Positions 1 through 10,411 of a stretch of DNA of 34,663 nucleotides are shown here, one piece after another (the first letter of the stretch is position 1; the number at the start of each line of letters is the position of its first letter). Source of the DNA: Romboutsia sp. (GTDB taxonomy: Bacteria > Bacillota > Clostridia > Peptostreptococcales > Peptostreptococcaceae). The translations under genes and the position numbers were made by a program. Under the pieces are notes generated by a model. That model was not told the DNA's origin. It made no database searches and was given only the letters and a program-made list of their open reading frames with translations. The stretch lies in NCBI GenBank assembly GCA_017889265.1, contig JAGHEK010000011.1:1-34663 (forward strand), written 5' to 3'.

Positions 1-320
1 CTCATATTTAATCTATCTGTATTTACAAACTTTGTATTCGAAGTGCTTACATTATTAGAATTTGATATATCTATATAACTAGAAGATGACCAACCAACTT
101 TATTAGATTCTGTTTTTATTTTATACCATCCGTCTCTTGATTCTAATATTTCTACTTTTTCTCCTCTTTTAACTGAACAAAGTATACTATAATTAGTAGA
201 TGGTCCTGTTCTTACATTTAATGAACTAGCATTTATTATACCAATATTACCACTAGCACTTACACTAGAACATGCTAGAGGTAATATCGCCATAGTAGCT
301 AATGCAATCTTTTTATTCAT
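1..320 (-). CDS. Secreted bacterial SH3 (SH3b) domain protein, 3' part outside the window
   Basis: Own translation from ATG at 320: MNKKIALATMAILPLACSSVSASGNIGIINASSLNVRTGPSTNYSILCSVKRGEKVEILESRDGWYKIKTESNKVGWSSSSYI; signal peptide plus SH3b pattern LNVRTGPSTNYS...GWYKI...GW. Not in the ORF track, presumably because it is partial. Confidence 0.85.
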   Translation of the reverse strand, partial: MNKKIALATMAILPLACSSVSASGNIGIINASSLNVRTGPSTNYSILCSVKRGEKVEILESRDGWYKIKTESNKVGWSSSSYIDISNSNNVSTSNTKFVNTDRLNM

Positions 321-393
321 AAATCTTTTCCCCCGATAATTATATTTACTATGCTTTATAATATATAATAAATTTTTCGATATGTAAATACAA

Positions 394-427
394 AAAAATC
401 TCCAAATATATATATTCAGAGATTTTT
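394..427 (-). terminator. Intrinsic terminator downstream of hfq
   Basis: AAAAATCTC ... GAGATTTTT inverted repeat; T-run follows on the minus strand. Confidence 0.65.
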
Positions 428-432
428 AAAAG

Positions 433-663
433 TTATTTTTGATTATTTTGTAAATTTATATTTTTAGCTGGAAGTATAGTTGAAACTGCATGTTTATATA
501 TCATGTTTTGATGATTTTTTTCATCTGCAATGATTATTACATAACTATCAAATCCCATAACTTGCCCCTTCACCTGAACACCATTTATCAGATATATAGT
601 TACAGGTATTTTTTCCTTTCTTGCATTATTTAAAAATACATCTTGTAGATTTATTGTTTTCAT
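433..663 (-). CDS. hfq: RNA chaperone Hfq
   Basis: [41 protein letters not shown]: Sm1 motif; upstream gene is miaA, as is typical. Confidence 0.97.
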   Translation of the reverse strand: MKTINLQDVFLNNARKEKIPVTIYLINGVQVKGQVMGFDSYVIIIADEKNHQNMIYKHAVSTILPAKNINLQNNQK

Positions 664-694
664 AAATAAACCCTCCCATATAATTTTTTATATA

Positions 695-1624
695 TTATAA
701 CACTTTTTGTATATGTTTTATAATATCATTTTTTAATATTTCGTAATCATTATAATCATCTAGATTAAACCAAATTGCTTGTTTATATCTTCTAAACCAA
801 GTTAATTGTCTTTTAGCATACCTTCTCGAGTCTCTTTTTATTATTTCTATTGCTTCCTCTAAGGTATATTCACCTTCTAAGTATTTAATTATTTCTTTAT
901 ACCCTATTCCCTGCATAGAAATCATGTCTTTTGTATAATTCATATTAAGAAGATTTTTAACTTCACCGATTAATCCACATTGTATCATTTTATCAACTCT
1001 TAGATTAATCCTTTTATATAAATTTTCTCTTTCTCTATTTAATACTATAATTATAGGTTTATAATCTTTATTTATACTCAAATCTTTAGAAAAATCGTTC
1101 ATCTTTTTTCCACTTAAACAAACTTCTATCGCTCTTATAACTCTTTTAGTATTATTTTTATGCATTCTATTTGCAGAATCTATATCCAAAGATTTTAACT
1201 TTTCGTACATGTAATCTATGCCATTTTCCTCAAGTTCTTTATTTAATAAATCTCTTAATTCGTTATTAGCATTTGATTTAGCAAAATCCATATCATATAT
1301 TAAAGAATTTAGGTAAAGTCCTGTTCCGCCAGTTACTATTACATTCTTATTTTCTTCGCGTATTTTCTTTATATAATTTTTTGCTCTTTTTTGAAATTCA
1401 GATACCGAAAATTCATAATCAGGTTCTACTTCGTCTACCAAATAATGCTTTATACCTTTCATTTCTTCTTTTTTTATTTTTGCACTGCCTATATCCATAT
1501 ACTTATATATTTGCATAGAATCTGCCGATATTATATCTGCATTAATATTTTTTGCAATATCTATTGATAAATCAGTTTTACCAACTGCAGTTGGACCTGT
1601 TATTATTATAAGTGGTGTTTGCAT
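695..1624 (-). CDS. miaA: tRNA dimethylallyltransferase
   Basis: IITGPTAVGKTDLSIDIA P-loop, ISADSMQIYKYMDIGSAK, VTGGTGLYLNSL. Confidence 0.97.
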   Translation of the reverse strand: MQTPLIIITGPTAVGKTDLSIDIAKNINADIISADSMQIYKYMDIGSAKIKKEEMKGIKHYLVDEVEPDYEFSVSEFQKRAKNYIKKIREENKNVIVTGGTGLYLNSLIYDMDFAKSNANNELRDLLNKELEENGIDYMYEKLKSLDIDSANRMHKNNTKRVIRAIEVCLSGKKMNDFSKDLSINKDYKPIIIVLNRERENLYKRINLRVDKMIQCGLIGEVKNLLNMNYTKDMISMQGIGYKEIIKYLEGEYTLEEAIEIIKRDSRRYAKRQLTWFRRYKQAIWFNLDDYNDYEILKNDIIKHIQKVL

Positions 1625-1628
1625 ATTA

Positions 1629-3407
1629 TTAAATCCTTTTAAACATTTTTTCTATTTCATTTTTTGTAAATTCAACTATAATAGGTCTACCGTGTGGACA
1701 AGTAAATGGATTTTCACATTCACTAAGATTTTTTAAAAGTGATTTAACTTCAAATTCCGATATTTTATCATTTGCTTTTATAGCTTTTTTACACGCTAAT
1801 GATGCTATTTTTTCTTCTTTTAAATCATAGCTACTATTTATACTATCTATATTATCGATAAGTTCTAATATAAAATTCTGAGATTCAGGTATTTTAAACA
1901 TATTAGGAACTCCTCTTATCATTATATGATTATTTCCAAAAATCTCAATTTCGAAACCAAACTTTTTAAACAAGTCTATATTATTTTCAATTTTAGATAT
2001 ATCGTTATTATAAAGTTGTAGAATTATAGGGTCTAATAATATCTGTATATCTATACTTGAATTTATAAATTTATTCATATATTTTTCATAAAGTATTTTT
2101 TCATGAACAACATGTTGGTCTAGTATATACATTTTTTCTTTATTAGATATTATTATATAAGTATCGAATATAGTTCCAACAAAACTAAAATCATTAAAGT
2201 TTATCTTATTATACTCTTTTTTAAACAAGCTTTCTTGATAAAATGTTTCTTTAGCTTCTAGTGCTTTATCATTTAATTTACTATTTTCAACATAAATATC
2301 CAAAGATAAATCTTTAATATTTTCAAATTTCGATATTTTTTCACTTTCTATATTTAAAGGAATTATTTCTTTTGGTTTTTCATACTTTTTAATAGTATCT
2401 ATTTTATAATCAAACTTACCTGTAAGTGTACTATTTAATAAGCTATTTCTTATAGTATCTTTTAATATAGTATATACCTCATTTTCATTTTCAAATTTTA
2501 CTTCTAGTTTAGTAGGATGTATGTTTACATCTATTGTAGAAGGATCTACGAATATATTTAAAAAACAAATAGCATGTTTATTAATTGGTAAAATACCTTT
2601 ATAAGCTTCTAAAATAGCATCTAATAAAATTTTACTTTTAACTAACCTTTTATTTACATTTATATATTGAAAATTACGGTTTGACCTAAAAATATTATTA
2701 TTTCCTATATATCCATTTATCTTTATTTTCCCTGTATAATCTATATTTATAAGATTTTTAGCTATATCTCTCCCATGGATGCTCGATATAACATCTAAAA
2801 ATTTATTATTTCCAGGTGTAAGTAGTATTTTATTGTTAGAATTTTTATAATCAAATCTTATATTAGGATTTGAAATAGCTAGTTTATTTATTATATCTGA
2901 TATATTTGATGCTTCAGTTTTTGAAGACTTTAAAAATTTCTTTCTAGCAGGTGTGTTAAAAAATATATCTCTAATTATTATTATCGTTCCATTATTTGAA
3001 CTACAAGGTTCTTTAGAGATTATTTTACCCCCATGAAGAACTATTTTAGTACCAATTACTTCATCTTTAGTTTTTGTTACCATTTCTACTTTAGATACTG
3101 CAGAAATAGATGCTAAAGCTTCTCCTCTAAACCCTAAAGAGTATAAATCATATAAATCGTCTATTTTTTTAATCTTACTAGTAGCATGTCTTAAAAATGC
3201 TTTTTCTACTTCATTTGAACTTATTCCGTCTCCATTATCAACTATTTTTATTAGTTCTTTTCCACCGTCTATTATTTCTATTGATATTTTAGTCGAATTT
3301 GCATCAATTGAATTTTCTATCAGTTCTTTTATAGCAGATGAAGGTCTTTCGACTACTTCTCCTGCTGATATTTTATTTATAGTTAATTCATCTAATATAT
3401 TAATCAT
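1629..3407 (-). CDS. mutL: DNA mismatch repair protein MutL
   Basis: INKISAGEVVERPSSAIKELIENSIDAN, GFRGEAL, NTPARKKFL; C-terminal endonuclease motifs DQHVVHE and CPHGRP. Confidence 0.97.
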   Translation of the reverse strand: MINILDELTINKISAGEVVERPSSAIKELIENSIDANSTKISIEIIDGGKELIKIVDNGDGISSNEVEKAFLRHATSKIKKIDDLYDLYSLGFRGEALASISAVSKVEMVTKTKDEVIGTKIVLHGGKIISKEPCSSNNGTIIIIRDIFFNTPARKKFLKSSKTEASNISDIINKLAISNPNIRFDYKNSNNKILLTPGNNKFLDVISSIHGRDIAKNLINIDYTGKIKINGYIGNNNIFRSNRNFQYINVNKRLVKSKILLDAILEAYKGILPINKHAICFLNIFVDPSTIDVNIHPTKLEVKFENENEVYTILKDTIRNSLLNSTLTGKFDYKIDTIKKYEKPKEIIPLNIESEKISKFENIKDLSLDIYVENSKLNDKALEAKETFYQESLFKKEYNKINFNDFSFVGTIFDTYIIISNKEKMYILDQHVVHEKILYEKYMNKFINSSIDIQILLDPIILQLYNNDISKIENNIDLFKKFGFEIEIFGNNHIMIRGVPNMFKIPESQNFILELIDNIDSINSSYDLKEEKIASLACKKAIKANDKISEFEVKSLLKNLSECENPFTCPHGRPIIVEFTKNEIEKMFKRI

Positions 3408-3415
3408 AATTTATC

Positions 3416-6010
3416 CTAAATATTTTTAGCCTTTATTTGTAATTGATATAGAGTATTTATTATATCCCCTATATTCATTTTCATCAAATCTATTTTTAAG
3501 ATTTCTTCTTTTAAAGAAAAATCTCCTGTACATTCAAATGATAGTTGTGTGGTAGTTTCTTTTATTTTTTCATCATTATCTTGATTTACGATAACACTAC
3601 TATCAATTTTATTTTCCTTATTTTCTAATTCGTTTAATATGATATTTGCTCTTTGTATTACTTCATCTGGGAGTTTTGCTAATTTAGCTACATTTATACC
3701 ATAACTTTTATTTGCAGGCCCTCTTTGTATTTTTCTTAAAAATACTACATTATCATTTTCCTCTTTTACTTGTACTGAGTAGTTTTTTATATTATTGAAT
3801 TTTTCTTCAAGTAATGTAAGTTCATGATAATGAGTAGCAAATAAAGTCTTTGCTTTTATATTTTTTTGTATATATTCAACTATCGACCAAGCAAGAGATA
3901 TTCCATCATAAGTACTAGTACCTCTACCTATTTCATCTAATATTACTAAACTTTTTTCAGTTGCATTTTCTAAAATATTACTTACTTCACTCATTTCAAC
4001 CATGAAAGTAGATTGACCTTTTGATAAATCATCACTTGCACCAACTCTAGTAAATATTCTATCTAATATAGAAATGTTTGCATACTCACAAGGAACAAAA
4101 CTACCTATATGAGCCATTAAACATATTATAGCAGTCTGTCTCATATACGTAGATTTTCCTGCCATATTAGGTCCTGTAATTAGATTTATAGCATGTTTTT
4201 CAAGTATTGTATCATTTTTTATGAAGTTTTCCTCTCCTACCATATCTTCCACAACAGGATGTCTACCATTTATTATTTCTATTTTATTTTCATTATTTAA
4301 TATAGGTTTTACATAATTATTTACATATGCAACAGTAGCTAAAGATACAAAAACGTCTATATTAGCTATTATTTTAGAAATCTTTTGAAGTTTTTCTATA
4401 TTTTTATAAACTTCATCTCTTATTTGTACGAATAAATCATATTCTAGAGTTTTTATCTTATCTTGAGCATTTAAAATTTTATCTTCTATGTCTTTAAGTT
4501 CTTCGGTTATAAATCTTTCTGCATTACTTAATGTTTGCTTTCTTATATAAGTTTCGTCTAAGTTTATTTGATTTAAATTAGTTTTAGTTATTTCTATATA
4601 ATATCCAAATACTTTATTAAAACCAATTTTTAAAGATTTTATACCCGTTTTTTCTTTTTCTTTATTTTCAATTTCTTTTATCATAAAAGCTCCGTTTTTT
4701 GATATATCACGAAGACTTTCTAATTCTTTATTAAAGCTTGATTTTATTATATTTCCTTCTTTTATAGAAATACTCGGTTCTTCAAGTATAGAACTATCTA
4801 ATAGATTATATAAATCCCTTAAATCGTCCATATCTTCTATATAAGTTTTTAGTATTTTTGTATCAGATGATTTTATTAATTGCTTTAATATAGGAAGTTT
4901 TTCTAAGGAGTATTTTAAATTAAGCATTTCCTTAGGAGTAACTTTTTCAAATGCAATTTTTGAACAAATTCTTTCTATATCATAAATATTTTTTAGACTA
5001 TTTATTAAGTCTTCTCTTAACATAAAATCATCTTTTATTTCTTCAATTATGTTTAATCTTTCATTTATCTTATCTTTATTTATAAGAGGTTCTTCAATGT
5101 ATTTTCTAAGAAGTCTAGCCCCCATAGATGTAGACGTTTTGTCTAATATATTTATTAAAGAACCTTTTTTATTATTCCCTCTTATAGTTGAGGTAAGTTC
5201 TAAATTAATCCTTGTGGCCATATCTAAAACCATATATTCATTAGTATTATATAAATTTATACTATTTATATTATTAGTTATCTGCTTTTGTGTTGAATAT
5301 ATATAATTTAATAGTATAGATAAACTATTTTTTATATTTTGATAGTCTTTTATTGAATCAATATAATCTTTAGTAAAATATTTATAAACTATATCTTCAT
5401 TTAAATATGAAAAATCAAAATTTTCATTTATATATATATGATTAAATATAGATATTTCTTTTAGATATTTTATATAGTAAGCATCATTTATAAGTATTTC
5501 CGTTGGAGAAATTTTTGCTATTTCTTCGATTAATTTATTCTTTTTTAGAAATGTTGAAGATATTTCTCCAGTAGTTATATCAACAAAAGATAAAGATACA
5601 TCATCATTTTCTATAAATATAGACATAAGATAATTATTCTTTTTATTTTCAAGTAAATTGTCTTCTAATACAGTTCCTGGAGTTACAACTCTTACTACGT
5701 CTCTTTCAACTATTCCTTTTGATGTAGGTTCTGTCATTTGTTCTGCTATTGCTACTTTAAACCCATTTTCAACTAATTTAGATATATACGAATTACAACT
5801 ATGAAAAGGTACTCCACACATAGGAGCTTTTTCATCTAATCCACACGCTTTTTTTGTAAGCGCTATCTCTAATGTTTTAGATGCTACTATTGCATCTTCA
5901 AAAAACATTTCATAGAAATCTCCAAGTCTAAAAAAAAGTATGCAGTCTCTGTACTTTTCTTTTACCTTGATATATTGTTTCATCATTGGAGTTAATTTAT
6001 TTATATCCAA
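3416..6010 (-). CDS. mutS: DNA mismatch repair protein MutS
   Basis: TPMMKQYIKVKEKYRDCILFFRLGDFYEMFFEDA; Walker A TGPNMAGKSTYMRQ; DEIGRGTSTYDG. Confidence 0.98.
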   Translation of the reverse strand: MDINKLTPMMKQYIKVKEKYRDCILFFRLGDFYEMFFEDAIVASKTLEIALTKKACGLDEKAPMCGVPFHSCNSYISKLVENGFKVAIAEQMTEPTSKGIVERDVVRVVTPGTVLEDNLLENKKNNYLMSIFIENDDVSLSFVDITTGEISSTFLKKNKLIEEIAKISPTEILINDAYYIKYLKEISIFNHIYINENFDFSYLNEDIVYKYFTKDYIDSIKDYQNIKNSLSILLNYIYSTQKQITNNINSINLYNTNEYMVLDMATRINLELTSTIRGNNKKGSLINILDKTSTSMGARLLRKYIEEPLINKDKINERLNIIEEIKDDFMLREDLINSLKNIYDIERICSKIAFEKVTPKEMLNLKYSLEKLPILKQLIKSSDTKILKTYIEDMDDLRDLYNLLDSSILEEPSISIKEGNIIKSSFNKELESLRDISKNGAFMIKEIENKEKEKTGIKSLKIGFNKVFGYYIEITKTNLNQINLDETYIRKQTLSNAERFITEELKDIEDKILNAQDKIKTLEYDLFVQIRDEVYKNIEKLQKISKIIANIDVFVSLATVAYVNNYVKPILNNENKIEIINGRHPVVEDMVGEENFIKNDTILEKHAINLITGPNMAGKSTYMRQTAIICLMAHIGSFVPCEYANISILDRIFTRVGASDDLSKGQSTFMVEMSEVSNILENATEKSLVILDEIGRGTSTYDGISLAWSIVEYIQKNIKAKTLFATHYHELTLLEEKFNNIKNYSVQVKEENDNVVFLRKIQRGPANKSYGINVAKLAKLPDEVIQRANIILNELENKENKIDSSVIVNQDNDEKIKETTTQLSFECTGDFSLKEEILKIDLMKMNIGDIINTLYQLQIKAKNI

Positions 6011-6023
6011 AAAAATACCTCCA

Positions 6024-6896
6024 TTATTTTATATTTTTTAAAGTGTTTTTAGTTAAATTACAAATAGTTTCTGCTATAAATTTAAAACTAGCTCTTTTTT
6101 CATTTTCAATATTATATAAAATATATATTGAATCTTCTTTTTCAGTGGCTTTATAAATTTTTTCTTGAATTTTTTCAGCTTGACTCTTAAAAATAAGTAT
6201 TTTATTTTTAAGTTCTTTTATATTAGTTTGATTTTTTAATTCATCTATTTTTTCTTTATTTTGATATTCAAAAAGTTCAATATTTTTTATAAAAGAGCTA
6301 CATAACTCATTTATAGCTTCACAGTATTTTAATACCGAAGTATTTATAGAATTTAAATCATAATTTCTTATAATATTTTTATATTCAAAATTAGATATAT
6401 TTACAAATTTCTTTATATTTTCATTTTCCAACTCTTTCGATATGTATTTTTTATATATTATATTACTGCTTTCACCGTACATAGTTTTTAAGTATTCTTT
6501 AATATCAAAATCTAAAACTTCATGATATTTTATTATAATATCTTTTTGAGTTGAAGTTTCAAAATCATTTTTTAAGTATGCAAATACAAATTCTTCAAAT
6601 GATTTTAATATTTCATAAAAAAATTCAGATATATTTTTATTATTTTCATTAGTTTTTAGGAATATATGCATATTATTGTACTGAAAATTCATCAGATGCT
6701 CGTCTACTCCAAGTAAGCTTTCCATATTCTGAAATTTGCTCATATAATTATTTTCATTATAATTAAATATATTTTCTAAAGTGTTTATTATATCATCAGG
6801 ATAATTATTTTTATTTTCTGATAATTTTAATTGATTTTTCTTAAGTATATTAAGAAGTAAAATAATTTCTTTATTATTCATTAACTCATTTTCCAT
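6024..6896 (-). CDS. Hypothetical protein, 290 aa, lineage-specific looking
   Basis: Open ORF between mutS and miaB with RBS-like AGGAG upstream; no motif I recognise. Confidence 0.75.
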   Translation of the reverse strand: MENELMNNKEIILLLNILKKNQLKLSENKNNYPDDIINTLENIFNYNENNYMSKFQNMESLLGVDEHLMNFQYNNMHIFLKTNENNKNISEFFYEILKSFEEFVFAYLKNDFETSTQKDIIIKYHEVLDFDIKEYLKTMYGESSNIIYKKYISKELENENIKKFVNISNFEYKNIIRNYDLNSINTSVLKYCEAINELCSSFIKNIELFEYQNKEKIDELKNQTNIKELKNKILIFKSQAEKIQEKIYKATEKEDSIYILYNIENEKRASFKFIAETICNLTKNTLKNIK

Positions 6897-6993
6897 AAAA
6901 TTTTTCTCCTTTGTTTATATATTATATCATAAAAAATATCTTAATTATTTTAAATTCATCACTATACTTTTAACTAATATTAATAATTATAAC

Positions 6994-7024
6994 AAAAAAC
7001 TCCCTGTTTTACAGAGAGTTTTTA
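6994..7024 (-). terminator. Intrinsic terminator downstream of miaB
   Basis: AAAAACTCcCTGT TTT ACAGaGAGTTTTT hairpin. Confidence 0.6.
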
Positions 7025-7026
7025 TA

Positions 7027-8454
7027 TTAAACTAATTCACCTTGTAAAGAAAATGATTTTGGAGAAGTTATTTTAACGTTTACTAACTTACCTACTAAAT
7101 CATCATTTCCTCCAGTAAAGTTTACAAGTTTATTTTGTCTAGTTCTTCCAGTTAAAAGATTTTCATCGGTTTTACTTCTTCCTTCAACCAATACTTCTAC
7201 TACTTTATCTTTATAACTTTCACTTATTTTTGCAATTTCTTCATTAACAGCCTCTAAAACTCTATTAAATCTTTCGTGTTTTACTTGTTCTGGAATTTGA
7301 TTTTCCATATTTGCCGCTGGAGTTCCTTTTCTTTTTGAGTAAATAAACGTAAATGCAGTATCATATTTTACTTTTCTTACTACATCGATTGTATCTAATA
7401 CATCTTCCTCTGTTTCTCCAGGGAATCCTATCATTAAATCAGTAGAAAATGCTATATCAGGTATTTCACGTCTTGCTTTTTCTATTATATCTAAATAGTA
7501 TTCTTTAGAATAGTGTCTATTCATTTTTTTTAGTAACGATGTACTTCCACATTGAACTGGTAAATGCAAGAATTCACAAACTTTTTCGCAATCTCTCATA
7601 GCATATATAACTTCGTCAGAAATATCTTTTGGATGAGAAGTCATAAATCTTATTCTCTCAAGACCTTCGATTTCATTTACTTTTCTTAGAAGTTGGGCAA
7701 ATGTCACTTTTTCATCTAAAGTTTTTCCATACGAATCAACATTTTGTCCTAAAAGTGTAACTTCTTTTGTTCCATTTTTAACTAGCTCTTTTATTTCATC
7801 AAGTATATCTTTTACTTCTCTACTTCTTTCTCTTCCTCTAGTATATGGTACTATACAATAAGTACAGAAATTGTTACAACCATACATTATATTGACGAAT
7901 GCTTTAAGTTCAAATTTTCTATTGCTTCTAAGACCTTCTACTACTTCTCCATCAACATCCCAAACATCAACTAACATACTTTCTGAATCCATTGAAGTTG
8001 CTAAAAGTTCTGGGAATTTATATATATTATGAGTTCCAAAAACTAAATCAACATGTCTATATTTAGTTTTGATTTCTTCAACAACGTGAGGTTGTTGCAT
8101 CATACAACCACAAACTGCTATTTTTAAATCCGGATTTTTTCTTTTTTGATTTTTTAAAGCCCCTAAATTTCCATATACTTTAAGTTCTGCATTTTCTCTA
8201 ACTGCACAAGTATTATATATTATAAGGTCACACTCTTGCTGTAAAACACTTTTTTCATAACCCATTTCCTCAATCATTGCACATAATTTTTCTGAATCAT
8301 GTTCATTCATCTGACAACCAAAAGTTTGTATCGTATACTTTGGTTTTTGGTTGTGTATAGCAAAAAATCTAGTATTTTTTTCTTTTATAGCTTCTATAAA
8401 TCTATCTTGTTCTTGTATTTTTTCTAAAGGTACTTGAACTTGTTTTCTCTTCAT
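7027..8454 (-). CDS. miaB: tRNA-2-methylthio-N6-dimethylallyladenosine synthase MiaB
   Basis: [13 protein letters not shown], radical [27 protein letters not shown]-terminal TRAM-like region. Confidence 0.97.
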   Translation of the reverse strand: MKRKQVQVPLEKIQEQDRFIEAIKEKNTRFFAIHNQKPKYTIQTFGCQMNEHDSEKLCAMIEEMGYEKSVLQQECDLIIYNTCAVRENAELKVYGNLGALKNQKRKNPDLKIAVCGCMMQQPHVVEEIKTKYRHVDLVFGTHNIYKFPELLATSMDSESMLVDVWDVDGEVVEGLRSNRKFELKAFVNIMYGCNNFCTYCIVPYTRGRERSREVKDILDEIKELVKNGTKEVTLLGQNVDSYGKTLDEKVTFAQLLRKVNEIEGLERIRFMTSHPKDISDEVIYAMRDCEKVCEFLHLPVQCGSTSLLKKMNRHYSKEYYLDIIEKARREIPDIAFSTDLMIGFPGETEEDVLDTIDVVRKVKYDTAFTFIYSKRKGTPAANMENQIPEQVKHERFNRVLEAVNEEIAKISESYKDKVVEVLVEGRSKTDENLLTGRTRQNKLVNFTGGNDDLVGKLVNVKITSPKSFSLQGELV

Positions 8455-8585
8455 AATAACTCCTCCTTAAAAATCAACATTCTTATTATACCAAATTTAA
8501 GATAGTCTTTAAACATAAGTTTTTAGCATTTATATTTTAAATTTGGAAATAATAGATTATCATATAATGTTTGAGGTGAAGTTTA

Positions 8586-9236
8586 ATGCTTACAATTTTT
8601 GTAAGAAGTATAATTTTATACGTAGCAATTTTAATATCTCTTAGAATAATGGGAAAAGGTGAGATAGCAGAAATGAACTGTTTTGATTTAGTTATCACCT
8701 TACTTCTTGCCGAAGTTGCTGCTATTCCTATGGAAGACAATAATATCCCTATGATTTATGGTGTGTCAGCAGTTTTTGGACTTACATTTTTACAAACTAC
8801 TATGTCTTATTTTTCGCAAAAGAATAATAGATTTAGATACACAGTTTCTGGTAGTCCAACTATACTTATAAATAATGGTCATATAGAGTATGATAATCTA
8901 AAAAAAGAAAGAATAACGATAGATGAATTACTTCAACAATTAAGGGTTAATGGATATTTTAATATAAGTGATGTTCAGTTCGCAGTTCTTGAGTCTGACG
9001 GTGGTTTAAGCATATTACCTTTTTCTAAATATGAAGATATTCCAACTAAAAATTACAAACATCTGCCTACATCTTTAATAATAGATGGGAATTTGATAAA
9101 ACAAAACCTTGATTCTGTTAACAAAAATACAGAATGGCTTAATAATATATTAAAATCACACAACATAAAAAATATAGATGATGTATTACTACTCGTATTA
9201 GATGGATACGATAAGGTATTTATCCAAAAAAAATAA
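8586..9236 (+). CDS. DUF421 (YetF/YcaP-like) membrane protein
   Basis: N-terminal TM helices, SLRIMGKGEIAEMNCFDLVITLLLAEVAAIPM, ILINNGHI...ITIDELLQQLRVNGYFNISDVQFAVLESDGGLSILP. Confidence 0.9.
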   Translation: MLTIFVRSIILYVAILISLRIMGKGEIAEMNCFDLVITLLLAEVAAIPMEDNNIPMIYGVSAVFGLTFLQTTMSYFSQKNNRFRYTVSGSPTILINNGHIEYDNLKKERITIDELLQQLRVNGYFNISDVQFAVLESDGGLSILPFSKYEDIPTKNYKHLPTSLIIDGNLIKQNLDSVNKNTEWLNNILKSHNIKNIDDVLLLVLDGYDKVFIQKK

Positions 9237-9252
9237 TCAGAGGTGATTTTAT

Positions 9253-9633
9253 TTGAAAACTTTTATTGCGGTTTTATTGTCTACGATAATATTTGTAATA
9301 TTCGGATTTTTTATGCAACATAAAATAATCGAATTTACTGATAAATATGAAAAAAAAATATCTATAATAGAAAACGAAATTCAAAATGATAATTTAGAAA
9401 CTGCCGAAAAACTTGTTAATTCTTTCATAGACAGTTGGCAAAAAGATATTAACTTTTGGTACTATCTTCTTAATCACGAATTTTTCGATGAAATTACTAG
9501 TTCTATACAAATAATTAAAAAAAGTATAGAAACTCAAGATAAAATAGTTTCTATGATATATATAGAATTAATAAAGGTAAATCTTCAAAATATTTTACAG
9601 TATGAAAAATTAGATTTAGACCATACTTTTTAA
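9253..9633 (+). CDS. DUF4363 family protein
   Basis: N-terminal TM and helical body; TTG start after AGAGGTGA; immediately follows the DUF421 gene, a pairing common in Clostridia. Confidence 0.75.
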   Translation: MKTFIAVLLSTIIFVIFGFFMQHKIIEFTDKYEKKISIIENEIQNDNLETAEKLVNSFIDSWQKDINFWYYLLNHEFFDEITSSIQIIKKSIETQDKIVSMIYIELIKVNLQNILQYEKLDLDHTF

Positions 9634-9659
9634 GGATAGTAAAAAAATACTATCCTTAA
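9630..9659. terminator. Bidirectional hairpin between convergent genes
   Basis: Perfect 12-bp inverted repeat TTAAGGATAGTA-AAAAAA-TACTATCCTTAA. Confidence 0.6.
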
Positions 9660-10411
9660 TTATTATAAAATACTTCATAAAGATAAAGACCTTTTGCTTG
9701 TGCAGTATCTGACGATTTAGTTCTATCTTTTGCTTCTAGCATATTTTTTAAATCTTCTTTAGTTATTTTTCCAAGCCCTATATCTATTAAACAACCAACT
9801 ATAATTCTGACCATATTATATAAAAATCCATCTGCATTTATATATATATTTACTATGTTATCTTGTTTTATAATATCAATTTTATTTATTTGTCTTATAT
9901 TAGACTTTTTCTTTGACTTTGATGATGCAAAACTAGTAAAATCGTGTTTACCTACTAAAATATCGCTAGCTTCTTGCATAAGTTTAATATCTAATATATC
10001 TTTTATATGAAGTGTATATTTTCTATAAAAAGGGTCGTGATATTTATCATTATATATTTTGTATAAATACGTCTTTGAAACTGCATTATATCTACTATGA
10101 AATCTATCACTAACCTGTTTTATATCTTTTATTACCATATCCTCTGGCAAATATCTATATAAATACTCATTCATTTTTTCTAAGCTCATATCGCTGTTAG
10201 TTTTGAAATTTACCACTTGTCCTAAAGAATGAACACCCATATCCGTTCTTCCAGAACCTATTATTTCTATATCTTCACCAGTCATTTTACTAAGTACTGA
10301 TTCTATTTTATTTTGAATAGTCATATCATTATCTTTTAATCTTTGAAATCCTTTATATCGACTTCCATCATATTTTACAATTAATCTTATGTTTCTCATT
10401 TTAATCCTCAT
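9656..10411 (-). CDS. truA: tRNA pseudouridine(38-40) synthase TruA
   Basis: VKYDGSRYKGFQRLKDNDMTIQNKIE; SGRTDMGVHSLGQV. Confidence 0.96.
   Translation of the reverse strand: MRIKMRNIRLIVKYDGSRYKGFQRLKDNDMTIQNKIESVLSKMTGEDIEIIGSGRTDMGVHSLGQVVNFKTNSDMSLEKMNEYLYRYLPEDMVIKDIKQVSDRFHSRYNAVSKTYLYKIYNDKYHDPFYRKYTLHIKDILDIKLMQEASDILVGKHDFTSFASSKSKKKSNIRQINKIDIIKQDNIVNIYINADGFLYNMVRIIVGCLIDIGLGKITKEDLKNMLEAKDRTKSSDTAQAKGLYLYEVFYNN

Noticed and set aside
8537-8740. Minus-strand 67-aa ORF
   Set aside because: Antisense to the DUF421 start region; not supported.
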